Shown one piece after another: positions 1-8,642 of a stretch of 45,718 nucleotides of DNA (position 1 is the stretch's first letter; the number at the start of each line of letters is the position of its first letter). Both the position numbers and the translations under genes were made by a program. This DNA comes from an uncultured Acetatifactor sp. (GTDB lineage: Bacteria; Bacillota; Clostridia; Lachnospirales; Lachnospiraceae), in the NCBI GenBank assembly GCA_910584375.1, contig CAJUAH010000034.1:1-45718 (forward strand). The letters run 5' to 3'. Under the pieces are notes generated by a model that saw only the letters and a program-made list of their open reading frames with translations, ran no database searches and was not told where the DNA came from.

Positions 1-110
1 CTCGCAAAGGGCTGGGGCGATTTTATATCGGACCGCATCATTATTTGGCGGTTACATAACATATGCAAGTAAACTATGCAAATAATACGTATTAATACGC
101 CGATTAACTA

Positions 111-139
111 TTGAGTAAGCATAATATGTATGTTACAAT
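111..139 (+). promoter_or_regulatory. Predicted sigma-A promoter of the DUF2871 gene
   Basis: TTGAGT at 111-116 and TACAAT at 134-139 are separated by exactly 17 bp, which fits a vegetative promoter reading toward the gene at 249. The rest of 1-248 is AT-rich. All three plus-strand frames are open from the window edge to stops near 59-86, so a truncated gene end is possible but its frame cannot be chosen. Confidence 0.6.
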
Positions 140-248
140 AAATAATGATTTAGTCGCATGAAAGCCGAAATGCTGACTTTGCTGCAAGCTGAATTTTAGG
201 TTGTTATTTCCACTGGTTTCAATATGATCATAGAAAGGGGTACATCCT

Positions 249-668
249 GTGAAAAAGTACATAAATATCTCTCTGTTTTACGCTATTGCCGCCATGGCGG
301 GCGGCGTCTTTTACCGCGAGTTCACAAAATTCAACGGTTTTACCGGCGCTACGGCATTGGGAAAAGTACATACGCACCTGTTCCTGTTGGGAATGCTGGC
401 CTTTCTGATCGTAGCCCTGTTCTCGGTTCATTGCGCTCTGGAGAAAAACCGTATGTTCCGGGCATTTCTCTGGATTTACAATTTGGGGGTGCCGCTGACT
501 GGCGTCATGCTGCTGATCCGGGGCGTGACTCAGGTACTGGGGCTTTCCCTGTCCTCCGGCGCGTCGGCTGCCATTTCCGGTATGGCGGGCATCGGACATA
601 TCCTGACCGGAACCGGGATCATCCTGTTGTTGCTCTCTCTGAAAAAAACAGCCGCAAACGGGAGGTAA
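249..668 (+). CDS. DUF2871 family membrane protein
   Basis: The 139-residue product has about four hydrophobic membrane segments (near residues 5-22, 44-64, 72-92 and 107-129). Its N-terminal stretch has the GGVFYREFTKFNGF and HTHLFLLGM signatures I associate with DUF2871 proteins of Firmicutes. The function of that family is unknown. The start is GTG at 249, chosen because AGAAAGGGG lies about 8 nt upstream. The next gene begins 4 nt after the stop and its ribosome binding site overlaps the stop, so the two form an operon. The histidines and aromatic residues on the second segment could bind a metal or heme, but that is speculation. Confidence 0.8.
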   Translation: MKKYINISLFYAIAAMAGGVFYREFTKFNGFTGATALGKVHTHLFLLGMLAFLIVALFSVHCALEKNRMFRAFLWIYNLGVPLTGVMLLIRGVTQVLGLSLSSGASAAISGMAGIGHILTGTGIILLLLSLKKTAANGR

Positions 669-672
669 ACCT

Positions 673-1131
673 ATGCGCAAGTACCTTTTTTATCATGTGA
701 AAAAACGCACTCTGCTGGCTGTGGCCGGATGCGTATGGTTAATTGCGGGCGTGAACGTGGCCCGGCTGGGCATTCTCTCTTACCGCTTGCTGCCGCAGGT
801 CACATGGATTCATCTGCTGTTATCCCTGGCAGTTTTCTGCGCTTTCGGGTTGATGTTTTTCAAGATGAGCATAAAGCATACCAAACGGATAAAGGGATAT
901 CCCGAGGAATATCAGCCCCTGTGGCACTTCTTTGATATTAAGTCCTACTGCATCATGGCAGTGATGATGAGCGGCGGCATCTGGCTGCGGTCTTCCGGGC
1001 TGGCGCCGGATGTGTTTATCGCCGTATTCTACAGCGGCCTGGGCTGCGCGCTGGCCCTGGCCGGGGCGCTGTTTGGGATCGCGTTTTTCAGGTATACCGC
1101 TGATGGAACCAGGCACTCTCCGACTCTTTAA
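673..1131 (+). CDS. Small polytopic membrane protein of unknown function
   Basis: The 152-residue product has four predicted membrane segments (about 14-36, 44-64, 90-110 and 115-138). A basic cytoplasmic stretch with a KRIKGYPEEYQP-type sequence lies in the middle. I do not recognise a named family. The start is ATG at 673 with GGAGG 7 nt upstream, overlapping the stop of the DUF2871 gene, so translation is probably coupled. It converges with the AlbA_2-domain gene on the other strand, with 67 bp between them. It may work with the DUF2871 protein as a two-subunit membrane unit; this is inferred from the coupling only. Confidence 0.7.
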   Translation: MRKYLFYHVKKRTLLAVAGCVWLIAGVNVARLGILSYRLLPQVTWIHLLLSLAVFCAFGLMFFKMSIKHTKRIKGYPEEYQPLWHFFDIKSYCIMAVMMSGGIWLRSSGLAPDVFIAVFYSGLGCALALAGALFGIAFFRYTADGTRHSPTL

Positions 1132-1198
1132 ATCTCTAAATGATTTATGCATATAATCAAGGCAAATGTGCAAGTTAAGAACCACAATTTCTACCCTT

Positions 1199-2686
1199 TT
1201 ACCTGATTTGATATCTCTTCATTTTCGTCGTCCCTGTCTCAGTCACCTTGCCATCATTCACTAACAGTTTCAGCAAATCTCTAGTCCTCGTTCTTCCGAT
1301 GCCCAGCCAAACAGCCACTTCCTCTACTTTGTATTTCGTGTTTGGCTGCATTTTACTTAGAATGATTTCCTTCTGCACCTGTGTTTTTTCTGTCACTTTT
1401 TTTCTGTCGCTTTTTTCTGTCACTTTTTTTCTGTCACTTTTTGGTGATGCTTTTAGAGATTTTATGCTTACAAATGATAACTTCAAAATTGTCCTGTCAG
1501 GAGAATACTCTTCTATCACTTGTGGTTCAATCCATCCCTGACTCTCCCAGACAGTATAAATATCCGGCACACCGCTTCCCGCGCGTTCACCGATGCCAAT
1601 CATATTAAACATTTTCATAAGCGCCTTGTTTCTTGGATCAGAAATACCCCCTTTCAACATCTGCTTTTTTCCGGTACGAATGCTGCCCGGATTTTCCAGC
1701 ACAATACCGTCTGGATCTTTCTTAATGACAACACCTCTCGGCAGATAAAAATCCGTATTTACAATGCAATTGGCAAGTGCTTCTCTGATTGCCTTATGAA
1801 CATGCGTATCATCTACCCGAACCACCCCATCCAACTTGAAAGGCACTTTAATGTCTTTCACTAATTTCCCATACACACGGAAAAAGAAATCAAACAGATT
1901 TCCGGACCAATCGCCTGAACTGGATTGCAGACGGTCAGTCCAACGGATTTCCGGATCCAGCAACTCTCTGAAATCAAGGAAATATTCTGGATATTCATAT
2001 AAAATCTTATATTCATCTCCAAACATCAACAGGCCCGCCGCAGTGGGGTGTAACAGACCGTCTGTCCGAAACAGCCTTGCCGCACCAATTCTCTCCAAAT
2101 AATCTGCATCTCCCAGTTGCTCCCAAACATGCTCCCTTCGATATGCCATATGTCGGTTACGATATGCATGTACTGTCTCCATATTGAGTACATCCATTTG
2201 CATATTTTCAAGCAATTTCATGTCCATAGTATCATCGGTCTGATCACGCAGCATTGCTTTTACTTCACCTGATGTACAATGATAATCTCCTTCCCCATTT
2301 CTCCGATATGTCCCTTTGAACATATCTCCTCCAATATATACGGGTTTCTGCCCTCTCTTTGCCGCCGGAACATGAACCACCATAATCGTATTCTCTCCCA
2401 CCTGATGCATCTGAATATCCTGCTCTGACAAGAGATTATGACTCACTTTCTGTGGATTATTGACGTTATTCCAAAAGTCCTTTAGCAACTTTCCTTCTCC
2501 CTGCAATCCTGTCGTATGCCAGCCCCCATCCTCATTTTCTTCTACCCCAAGAATGATCACGCCACCATAACAATTAGCGAATGCGGAATAGGTACTCCAC
2601 AAGGAATCCGGCAAACCATTTCTGGCTCTCTTGACCTCACGTCGATTGTCCTCCCTATATTCATTAAATTTAGATAATTCAAACAT
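1199..2686 (-). CDS. AlbA_2 (Schlafen-type) domain and ATPase-like transcriptional regulator
   Basis: The 495-residue product has three parts. The N-terminal 110 residues match the AlbA_2 (Schlafen AlbA-2) domain: a YREDNRREVKRA motif, then SAFANCYGGVIILGV. A region around 265-370 resembles HATPase_c_4, with an REALANCIVN helix and a late GERAGSGVPDIY motif. The C-terminus is a winged helix-turn-helix. This layout is known from putative DNA- or RNA-binding regulators once called 'RecG-like'. They often sit in defence and mobile islands. A lysine-rich linker carries two copies of a nine-residue repeat (SDRKKVTEK). The start at 2686 is chosen for GGGAGGG about 10 nt upstream; an in-frame TTG at 2707 is less likely. 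A TATAAT box (2707-2712, minus strand) may be its -10. Confidence 0.8.
   Translation of the reverse strand: MFELSKFNEYREDNRREVKRARNGLPDSLWSTYSAFANCYGGVIILGVEENEDGGWHTTGLQGEGKLLKDFWNNVNNPQKVSHNLLSEQDIQMHQVGENTIMVVHVPAAKRGQKPVYIGGDMFKGTYRRNGEGDYHCTSGEVKAMLRDQTDDTMDMKLLENMQMDVLNMETVHAYRNRHMAYRREHVWEQLGDADYLERIGAARLFRTDGLLHPTAAGLLMFGDEYKILYEYPEYFLDFRELLDPEIRWTDRLQSSSGDWSGNLFDFFFRVYGKLVKDIKVPFKLDGVVRVDDTHVHKAIREALANCIVNTDFYLPRGVVIKKDPDGIVLENPGSIRTGKKQMLKGGISDPRNKALMKMFNMIGIGERAGSGVPDIYTVWESQGWIEPQVIEEYSPDRTILKLSFVSIKSLKASPKSDRKKVTEKSDRKKVTEKTQVQKEIILSKMQPNTKYKVEEVAVWLGIGRTRTRDLLKLLVNDGKVTETGTTKMKRYQIR
1385..1445. repeat. 27-bp in-frame tandem repeat with poly-T/poly-A runs inside the AlbA_2 gene
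   Basis: CTGTC recurs at 1390, 1404, 1417 and 1431, at alternating 14- and 13-bp steps, so the full unit is 27 bp (9 codons). Runs of 6-7 T (A on the coding strand) separate the cores. Loss or gain of a whole unit keeps frame. Loss of one half-unit or one base of a run would shift frame ahead of the C-terminal winged helix. Confidence 0.85.
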
Positions 2687-2957
2687 TACAGGATATCCCT
2701 CCCCCAATTATACATCTAAACAGAGCTTTTCATCGCAGCAGCATATCGTCCTCGCATGCTTACAATGCCGATTGCTCCTGTTAGTTCAATCCATCATTTC
2801 ATGTTCTCACCTATTTCCCCGCAAAGTTCCATTATTCTTTTGCTATATCCATATACACGTCCTTCACGCATTGCGACGTATGTATCATAGCTTATAATTC
2901 GTTTCTTCACAATACGATTTCTCTTAAGTTTCCCATTTTTTATCTTAATCTGTCCTC

Positions 2958-3944
2958 TTACTTAGTATTTTTTATAGAATTTAAATAGTCCTGTTCCACA
3001 TCACTTAATGTACGCTCTTTATATTTCTTATATTCTCCGGTTGCTTTTTCCACCGCCTGTTCATGCGTCACGTTTCCATTTCCTGACAATAACTGCTCGC
3101 CACTCATGGTAAGAATCCAGTCTAAATGCTTTGCCCAATCCTTCATGGTCATAGCCTGTTCCCGTTCCGCCTGACGTTCTGCAAAGTCCAAATATCCCGA
3201 CACAAGCTGCCCCATTGCACGAAGTTCTTTTTCATTTAGATAATTATTGGCAATAACGGCCTCCCGCAAAGTCGGCTGGTTTCCTGCAAACGTGGTAAGC
3301 CCCATAAATTCCTTTTCCTCATCCGCCCTTGTATAAATAACTTCCTCCGCCGTCTGCCCATGTATTGCATAATGAATTTTGTTCTGAGCCTTCTGAAAAA
3401 ACTGAGTGGATATTTCCGCTTTCGGGTCATAATCAATGCTGGTAGCGTAAATCTCCAATACCTGCCTGTAAAATACCTTTTCAGACGCGCGAATATCTCT
3501 GATTCGCTCAAGCAGTTCCTTAAAATATCCACCGCCGCCTAAGTTTTTAAAGCGTTCATCATCCAGCGCAAAGCCTTTGCGCATATACTCTTTCAAAATT
3601 CCGGTCGCCCATATCCTAAACTGAGTACCTCGTTTTGATTTCACACGATAGCCGACAGAGATGATTACATCAAGATTATAGTAATCTACATCATATGTTT
3701 TTCCGTCAGAAACAGTGTAGGCAAATTTTGCCCACACTGTTTCTTTTCGCAATTCGCCTTCTTTAAAAACATTTCTAACATGCTTTCCAATAACGCTTCT
3801 GTCACGCTGAAATAATTCTGCCATTTGGTCAATAGACAGCCAGACGGTATCCCCGTCAAAAGTCGTTTCAATCTTAGACAGACCATCTTCTGTTGTATAA
3901 ATTATAATATTTGACTTCCCAAAAACATTGTCTTTGTAATTCAT
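2958..3944 (-). CDS. RhuM-family protein
   Basis: The 328-residue product resembles the Virulence RhuM family (named for Salmonella pathogenicity-island RhuM). The N-terminal half has a KilA-N/BRO-like look with the run TVWLSIDQMAELFQRDRSVI. It is followed by the family core with YYNLDVIISVGYRVKS and FRIWATGILKEYM. The biochemical role is unknown. Such genes recur beside restriction-modification and toxin genes. The ATG at 3944 is chosen; AGGAGG lies only 3 nt upstream, which is short, and GTG at 3959 or ATG at 3956 are alternatives. The flanks are AT-rich and it sits between the AlbA_2 gene and a transposase remnant, all on the minus strand. Confidence 0.8.
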   Translation of the reverse strand: MNYKDNVFGKSNIIIYTTEDGLSKIETTFDGDTVWLSIDQMAELFQRDRSVIGKHVRNVFKEGELRKETVWAKFAYTVSDGKTYDVDYYNLDVIISVGYRVKSKRGTQFRIWATGILKEYMRKGFALDDERFKNLGGGGYFKELLERIRDIRASEKVFYRQVLEIYATSIDYDPKAEISTQFFQKAQNKIHYAIHGQTAEEVIYTRADEEKEFMGLTTFAGNQPTLREAVIANNYLNEKELRAMGQLVSGYLDFAERQAEREQAMTMKDWAKHLDWILTMSGEQLLSGNGNVTHEQAVEKATGEYKKYKERTLSDVEQDYLNSIKNTK

Positions 3945-4439
3945 CTGCCTCCTCATCACCTTGTACTTTCATCCAATGTAAAAGCAAATATGTTTTACCA
4001 GAATTGGATGAAATATACTTATCATGTTTTACCATATCTAATACAATCGTTATTACCAAGAAACAACTTTCAAGTCTTTCCATGCTTTATTTCTTTCATC
4101 TTCCACATAATTAGTTTCTGCCAATCAATCCATTTTTAGGTCATACCTTCCGAATAAATTGCATATATTGGAGAAATATCAAAATAGATGCACAAGTATC
4201 CGTTTCTTAATCCTAAATAGATTTTACACAAATACAAATAATGCGATTAATGTCAGCTGTGTTTCCTTCAGCTTAATGACAATATATCCCAGACTAGGGT
4301 AGCGTTTGCTCCGTCGCAAATATCGTTCCACTTCAATCCTCTCTGCGTTATCTTTATGTTTTTTAATCTATTAGAACATTCGGTGACGGGTTCCCCAGCC
4401 TAGGATCCGATAGCCGTATCCTTTACTCTTTGAGCCTAG
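3945..4439. other. AT-rich intergenic stretch between the RhuM gene and the defence operon
   Basis: The only coding signal I find in these 495 bp is the transposase remnant at 4224-4367. The rest has many stops in all frames. At 4378-4439 there is a somewhat more GC-rich patch containing AGCCTAG twice. It could be leftover element end sequence, but I could not assign it, and I see no clear terminator for the operon. Confidence 0.4.
4224..4367 (-). pseudogene. Remnant of an IS5/IS1182-type transposase C-terminus
   Basis: Read on the minus strand from 4367, 47 codons stay open to TAA at 4226-4224. The peptide includes DNAERIEVERYLRRSKR, then LGYIVIKLKETQLTLIAL. This resembles the end of DDE transposases of the IS5/IS1182 group, where the last catalytic Glu lies in an 'RIxVER-F-xxK' motif and the protein ends in a '-L-ET----IAL' helix. 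An in-frame TAG directly precedes the fragment and no start codon or upstream domain is present, so it is a decayed relic. It marks past mobile-element activity at the 3' side of the defence operon. No terminal inverted repeats were found. Assignment is by motif memory only. Confidence 0.6.
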
Positions 4440-5384
4440 CTATAAACGCTTGATAAAATAAGACTGAGTTTCAGCAAACCATTCCTCTGACTCCATTATA
4501 TTTACAACAGGGTTCTTAATAATTTGAGGCGAATAGCATGTCTGATTTATTTTGTTTAAATCAATCAAATACAAATAATAATTATTCCCTTTTAATTTTG
4601 CAATCTCAATCTCATTCCTCGACCAAAAAAATCCTTTATTTGATATAGCCTTTACTTCTATAAAGCGATCTGGTTCCTGAGATAAATTTGTGTCAAAGGA
4701 AACAATATCGTAACCTGCAGTAACATCAATTTCTGAAATCCTCTTTACTTTTTTACCTAGAGAGAACCCTAAACGCTTTTTTTCATACTCTACTACAAAC
4801 AGTTCTGCTTTCTCTCCTGCCTTTTCATTACTCTCAAGCTGCTTTTTTAGTTCTTCAAAATTAATCTTCTTTCGTCGTTCTTTACAATATTTTGCAATAA
4901 AAATATCATATGAACAATTAATGAACAATTGAGTACTATTTATCCCCCTTAAAGGGATCAAAAGACCTTGGCTTATCAATAAATTTCTTACGCACGAAAA
5001 TGATAGCGGCAACAGCTCATTTTTAAATACATAACAGTTTTTTACACTGTCATAACTGAACATATTCGCATTAAAAACGTTTATTTCAAATAGTTTTTTC
5101 ACAGTAGAAATAATTAGTGTTTCATTAAGTTTTTCACCATCGCGCAAAAATTTAGAAATATTTGGAGATAACAAAAGGGTATCTCCAAATATTTGTATCC
5201 AACCAAACATACTGCAATAGCATACTAAATCACTCACGGAAAGATTATTTTTACCCGGAGTGTGATTACATATGATTTGAGCATCTTGTATTTTAACTTG
5301 ATTGCCCCCTATTACATCGCGGATAAAAAAAAGTAGTCCTTCTTTACCGCCAAGGTATTTAAGATTTTTTAGTTCGTCTAACAT
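4440..5384 (-). CDS. DUF3883 domain protein, predicted PD-(D/E)xK nuclease of the defence operon
   Basis: The last gene of the four-gene operon encodes 314 residues. The C-terminal 120 residues match DUF3883, a restriction-endonuclease-like fold: AELFVVEYEKKRL at 193-205, GYDIVSFD (Asp226), and FIEVKA (Glu243-Val-Lys245). That spacing fits the D...ExK core of PD-(D/E)xK nucleases, with Glu194 as a possible further metal ligand. The N-terminal 190 residues resemble no domain I know and may bind DNA or partner proteins. The start codon lies 26 nt inside the helicase gene, so the two are translationally coupled. I infer it to be the DNA-cutting subunit, delivered by the helicase to unmodified DNA. 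Base composition is AT-rich as in the rest of the island. Confidence 0.8.
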   Translation of the reverse strand: MLDELKNLKYLGGKEGLLFFIRDVIGGNQVKIQDAQIICNHTPGKNNLSVSDLVCYCSMFGWIQIFGDTLLLSPNISKFLRDGEKLNETLIISTVKKLFEINVFNANMFSYDSVKNCYVFKNELLPLSFSCVRNLLISQGLLIPLRGINSTQLFINCSYDIFIAKYCKERRKKINFEELKKQLESNEKAGEKAELFVVEYEKKRLGFSLGKKVKRISEIDVTAGYDIVSFDTNLSQEPDRFIEVKAISNKGFFWSRNEIEIAKLKGNNYYLYLIDLNKINQTCYSPQIIKNPVVNIMESEEWFAETQSYFIKRL

Positions 5385-7344
5385 AGTCTTTAATCAACGC
5401 CTTTATATCTTCGTCACCTAAATCATCAGAAACATTATTAAATAAAGGTATGGGCATGCTTTCCATAATTTCTGTCATTCTGCGTTCTTTTTCTGATAAT
5501 CGTATATTAATTGTCTCGTCAATAGTATTTCTCGAAATTATATAAAAATAATTTGTAATTGTGTCCTGTTTTAATCCGTATCTATGAATTCGATCTTTTG
5601 ATTGCACGAAATGTGCTGCATTAAAAGATCTTTCCACATAAATTGCATTGTGACACGCTTTATGTAGTGATATAGATTCTGCAACCGCAGATGGATTTGC
5701 TATGATAACCTTGAATGGACAATTTGTATCTTGAAAAGCTTTTACAATTTTTTCCCTTGTGACAAAAATTTTATCATTATCAATGTCCTCGCTTTCAACA
5801 GGTATTGATCCGTACAATTCCTGACACGCAATACCTTGATTTTCAAGATATTTTTTCAGTTTGTGGATTGTATGGATAAAAGTTGCCCAAATTACAACTT
5901 TCCCATTATTGGACAAAATGTCATCAACCAATTGCTTTACAGCAATATATTTAGCTGGCACTTCATTTGTTTCATAATCTATAATAGTCTTCAAAACGTC
6001 TGAATCATCAACTGACTGATATATTTCTATTGGAAATTCCTCATCTTCAAAAAAACTATGTAAGGGGGCTTTTATCATAGCTGGATCAGTCGCAGCTTGC
6101 ATCAGCCGAATCATCCTAGCCTGTGCTAATACAGCTTTAAAACGAGAGGTAGTATGTGTTGTCCCTTCTGCCATAAATTCATCCATGTATTTCTTTTCGA
6201 CAAAATCATATATCCTTTGTTGCAATGGTCCCATTGAGACATAAATTGGAGGATGAACCGTCGCCGGAGGAATATTTAAATCACTTTTTCTAATACGAAT
6301 AAAATATGGAGAGATATTGTCAATCAGCCGAGAAAGTCGTGCTGAATCTCCTGTTATTGTGATATCGCGAAGTTGATTGATTTCAAATCCTATTACGTCT
6401 TTATTGGGCCAAATAAATTTAAACATATTATAAATATCTTCATATCCATTTGGAGCTGGAGTACCTGTAAGGACAATGCGGGCTTTGCTGTACTTCGACA
6501 TTTCGAGCACAGACTGCGCTATGATTCCACCTGATGAATTTTTAGCCTTGTGCGCTTCATCTAGAACCACCATAACTTTATTCATTCTGAGAAAAAAACC
6601 AATTTCTTTTTGCAAAGAAATTAATGAGGCATAAGAAATTAAGGTCAATTCTGCCGGATATTTGGAACTTAAGTAATCTTGTTTATCTGATTTATTAACA
6701 CTTCCTGCAAGTCGTTTCGATCTTGGATTCCTACCAAAGCATTCCTTGAACTCCAATTCCCATGGGCCAAAAGAGCTTAACGGACCGACAATCAAAAGTC
6801 GATCTATATATTTAGCGTCATCCTTAGGCAGGTTATGCAAATATGCGTACGCACCATAAACTATACTTGTTTTACCCGATCCAGGAACTGAAAAATTACA
6901 GGCATTTTGCGAAAAAGCCATATGATAGGCTGACAGCAACTGAAGCGGGTATAATGATCTTGCAGTAAGATTCTGCTCCACAGATTGTGTAAACTTTTCA
7001 AATTCGTTTTTGTCACACATATTGTTACGAATTTCTAGCGCTTTCTTCGAGAATTCTGTAAACCTCCGTTCCTCTTCATAATAATCTTCAATTATTTTTT
7101 CGGAGTTTTCGTTCTTTGATTCGGAAAAACCATACTTTGCAAGCATCGCACTTATTTTTGCCATCACCATAAACGGTTCACTATCTCCTACAGGAATAGC
7201 AATACAATTCTCCTCAATATGGGGATGCAAATAATCACGGATATACCTCCATGCAAAACGATTTTTTTGCAGTTCCACAATATCTCCAAGCAGGTATATT
7301 TCCTTTTTAGTTGAATCATAATCTAAAGAGATATTTGCCATCAT
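5359..7344 (-). CDS. SNF2-family DNA helicase/translocase of the defence operon
   Basis: The 661-residue product has a two-lobe SF2 helicase core of SNF2 type. Motif I is PGSGKT at 154-159, motif II is DEAH at 262-265, and motif III is TGTP at 293-296. The second lobe has VVIWATF near 483-489, a late SAVAESISLHKACHNAIYVE stretch, and motif VI DRIHR at 584-588. About 135 residues precede the core and may hold a specificity or partner-binding domain. Proteins of this family move along double-stranded DNA using ATP. In restriction systems they couple recognition to cleavage. The gene starts at 7344, where ATGA overlaps the stop of the ParB-like gene, and its end overlaps the DUF3883 gene by 26 nt. 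Confidence 0.9.
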   Translation of the reverse strand: MMANISLDYDSTKKEIYLLGDIVELQKNRFAWRYIRDYLHPHIEENCIAIPVGDSEPFMVMAKISAMLAKYGFSESKNENSEKIIEDYYEEERRFTEFSKKALEIRNNMCDKNEFEKFTQSVEQNLTARSLYPLQLLSAYHMAFSQNACNFSVPGSGKTSIVYGAYAYLHNLPKDDAKYIDRLLIVGPLSSFGPWELEFKECFGRNPRSKRLAGSVNKSDKQDYLSSKYPAELTLISYASLISLQKEIGFFLRMNKVMVVLDEAHKAKNSSGGIIAQSVLEMSKYSKARIVLTGTPAPNGYEDIYNMFKFIWPNKDVIGFEINQLRDITITGDSARLSRLIDNISPYFIRIRKSDLNIPPATVHPPIYVSMGPLQQRIYDFVEKKYMDEFMAEGTTHTTSRFKAVLAQARMIRLMQAATDPAMIKAPLHSFFEDEEFPIEIYQSVDDSDVLKTIIDYETNEVPAKYIAVKQLVDDILSNNGKVVIWATFIHTIHKLKKYLENQGIACQELYGSIPVESEDIDNDKIFVTREKIVKAFQDTNCPFKVIIANPSAVAESISLHKACHNAIYVERSFNAAHFVQSKDRIHRYGLKQDTITNYFYIISRNTIDETINIRLSEKERRMTEIMESMPIPLFNNVSDDLGDEDIKALIKDYVRRTKKS

Positions 7345-8642
7345 GTTCTACTCCGTTCTAGTATTTTTTTCATCTCCCAAGTAAGTTTATTGATTTCCTT
7401 AATCATTTCTTCAATATGAGAATCTTCAGTAAAACTACTTTGATTACAATCCACTGATTTAAGGGCACTAAGGGCTCGTTCAATTAAATCTGCCGGTTTA
7501 TTCGCATCACGCTTATCCTCAAGTTTTCTAGAAAATCGATTAAGATTACCTTTTAGTTGTCCCTTTGCTTGTTCAATCCAAGCATCATCACGCTGTTTAA
7601 GTAGCAGACTCAAATCTTCACCAGGACAACGTTGTCGCAATTCTTCAACAGACTCTTCATCAGTAGGGGTATTCCGTCTATGCTGTTCTAAAAAACCATC
7701 CCACAAATCTTTAAAGAAAAAAATACTCCCCTCTTTTCCTGTTTTTGCAATATCACGAAACTCTTTTCCTTCATACCTCGCCCGAATATAGTCAAAACAA
7801 ACAAGCTTTAAGTCAGAAATATCAGAATCCGCATAAGACCAATCAGTATTCCGGACATTTGCCCCCCTTTGATTATAAGAATCTAAATAATTTTGCAAAT
7901 CAACGAAAGGACCTTCTGTTTTTTCCAGCCGAGTATAAATCCCATCGTAATCATACTCCTGTAGATACTCTTCCATCAGTTTCAAAATATCTAACCATTT
8001 CGCAATTTGTCCAGGTTTTTCGCTCATAAATTTAGCAATGGTTTTTTCATCAAAACCCAGACGCTTTAACTCTTTACATTTAAGATACTTTTCAATTGGA
8101 TTATAATCCAATTTATCATCCTCACCCATTTGATAAATGGTTTCAAGCTGTTGAATATCTCTTTCTTCAGCATCACCGGGAAGAATAATTGCAAGAAAGT
8201 ACTGGCACTTCTCTACCTGTGCATATGTATATCCAAGCTCATCCCTTTGGTGAAACAACCGATTTAACAGCATTGCACGGCGATTCCCATCCACAATAAT
8301 CCCGTCAGCTGTAACAATACCGTAGCGCTGTTGTCCAATCTCCAAAAGGCTATCCATAGTTGTTTTATTGCGAGTTTCTTTTGATTCATATAAGAATTTT
8401 TCAATAATCTTGCGATCAGAATCCAATTCTGCATTCAGTTCACCATTTTGTTTTTCATACGATAATACATCGGAACCTATTCTGCCATTATACTTATTAT
8501 AAATAAGATAATCTAATGGTATACGCCATACAATTTCCTCTCTTGTTGTTCCTTTGTAGCGTAAAGGAATGCCAGTCATTTTCTGGTTCAGTTGACTTTT
8601 TTTTAATTCCTCCAATTTGACTTTTCTGGTAACAGCATCCAT
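7341..8642 (-). CDS. ParB-like protein (ParB/Srx domain plus HTH) of the defence operon
   Basis: The 433-residue product begins with a ParB/sulfiredoxin-type domain: a WRIPLDYLIYN strand near 39-49 and GIIVDGNRRAMLL near 114-126. Asp118-Gly-Asn-Arg-Arg122 matches the GxRR core of the nucleotide-binding motif of ParB proteins. The conserved Ala a few residues later appears as Leu. Residues about 178-225 (DYNPIEKYLKCKELKRLGF, then TIAKFMSEKPGQIAKWLDIL) look like the ParB/KorB helix-turn-helix. The C-terminal 200 residues are charged and helical. ParB proteins are CTP-dependent DNA clamps; whether this one binds CTP is unknown. The start overlaps the methyltransferase stop (TAATG) and the end overlaps the helicase start (ATGA), so it is an integral subunit of the operon and not a partition gene. 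No parA is present. Confidence 0.75.
   Translation of the reverse strand: MDAVTRKVKLEELKKSQLNQKMTGIPLRYKGTTREEIVWRIPLDYLIYNKYNGRIGSDVLSYEKQNGELNAELDSDRKIIEKFLYESKETRNKTTMDSLLEIGQQRYGIVTADGIIVDGNRRAMLLNRLFHQRDELGYTYAQVEKCQYFLAIILPGDAEERDIQQLETIYQMGEDDKLDYNPIEKYLKCKELKRLGFDEKTIAKFMSEKPGQIAKWLDILKLMEEYLQEYDYDGIYTRLEKTEGPFVDLQNYLDSYNQRGANVRNTDWSYADSDISDLKLVCFDYIRARYEGKEFRDIAKTGKEGSIFFFKDLWDGFLEQHRRNTPTDEESVEELRQRCPGEDLSLLLKQRDDAWIEQAKGQLKGNLNRFSRKLEDKRDANKPADLIERALSALKSVDCNQSSFTEDSHIEEMIKEINKLTWEMKKILERSRT

Noticed and set aside
1..86. Truncated end of a gene at the left window edge
   Set aside because: All three plus-strand frames are open to stops between about 59 and 86 and none gives a recognisable protein end.
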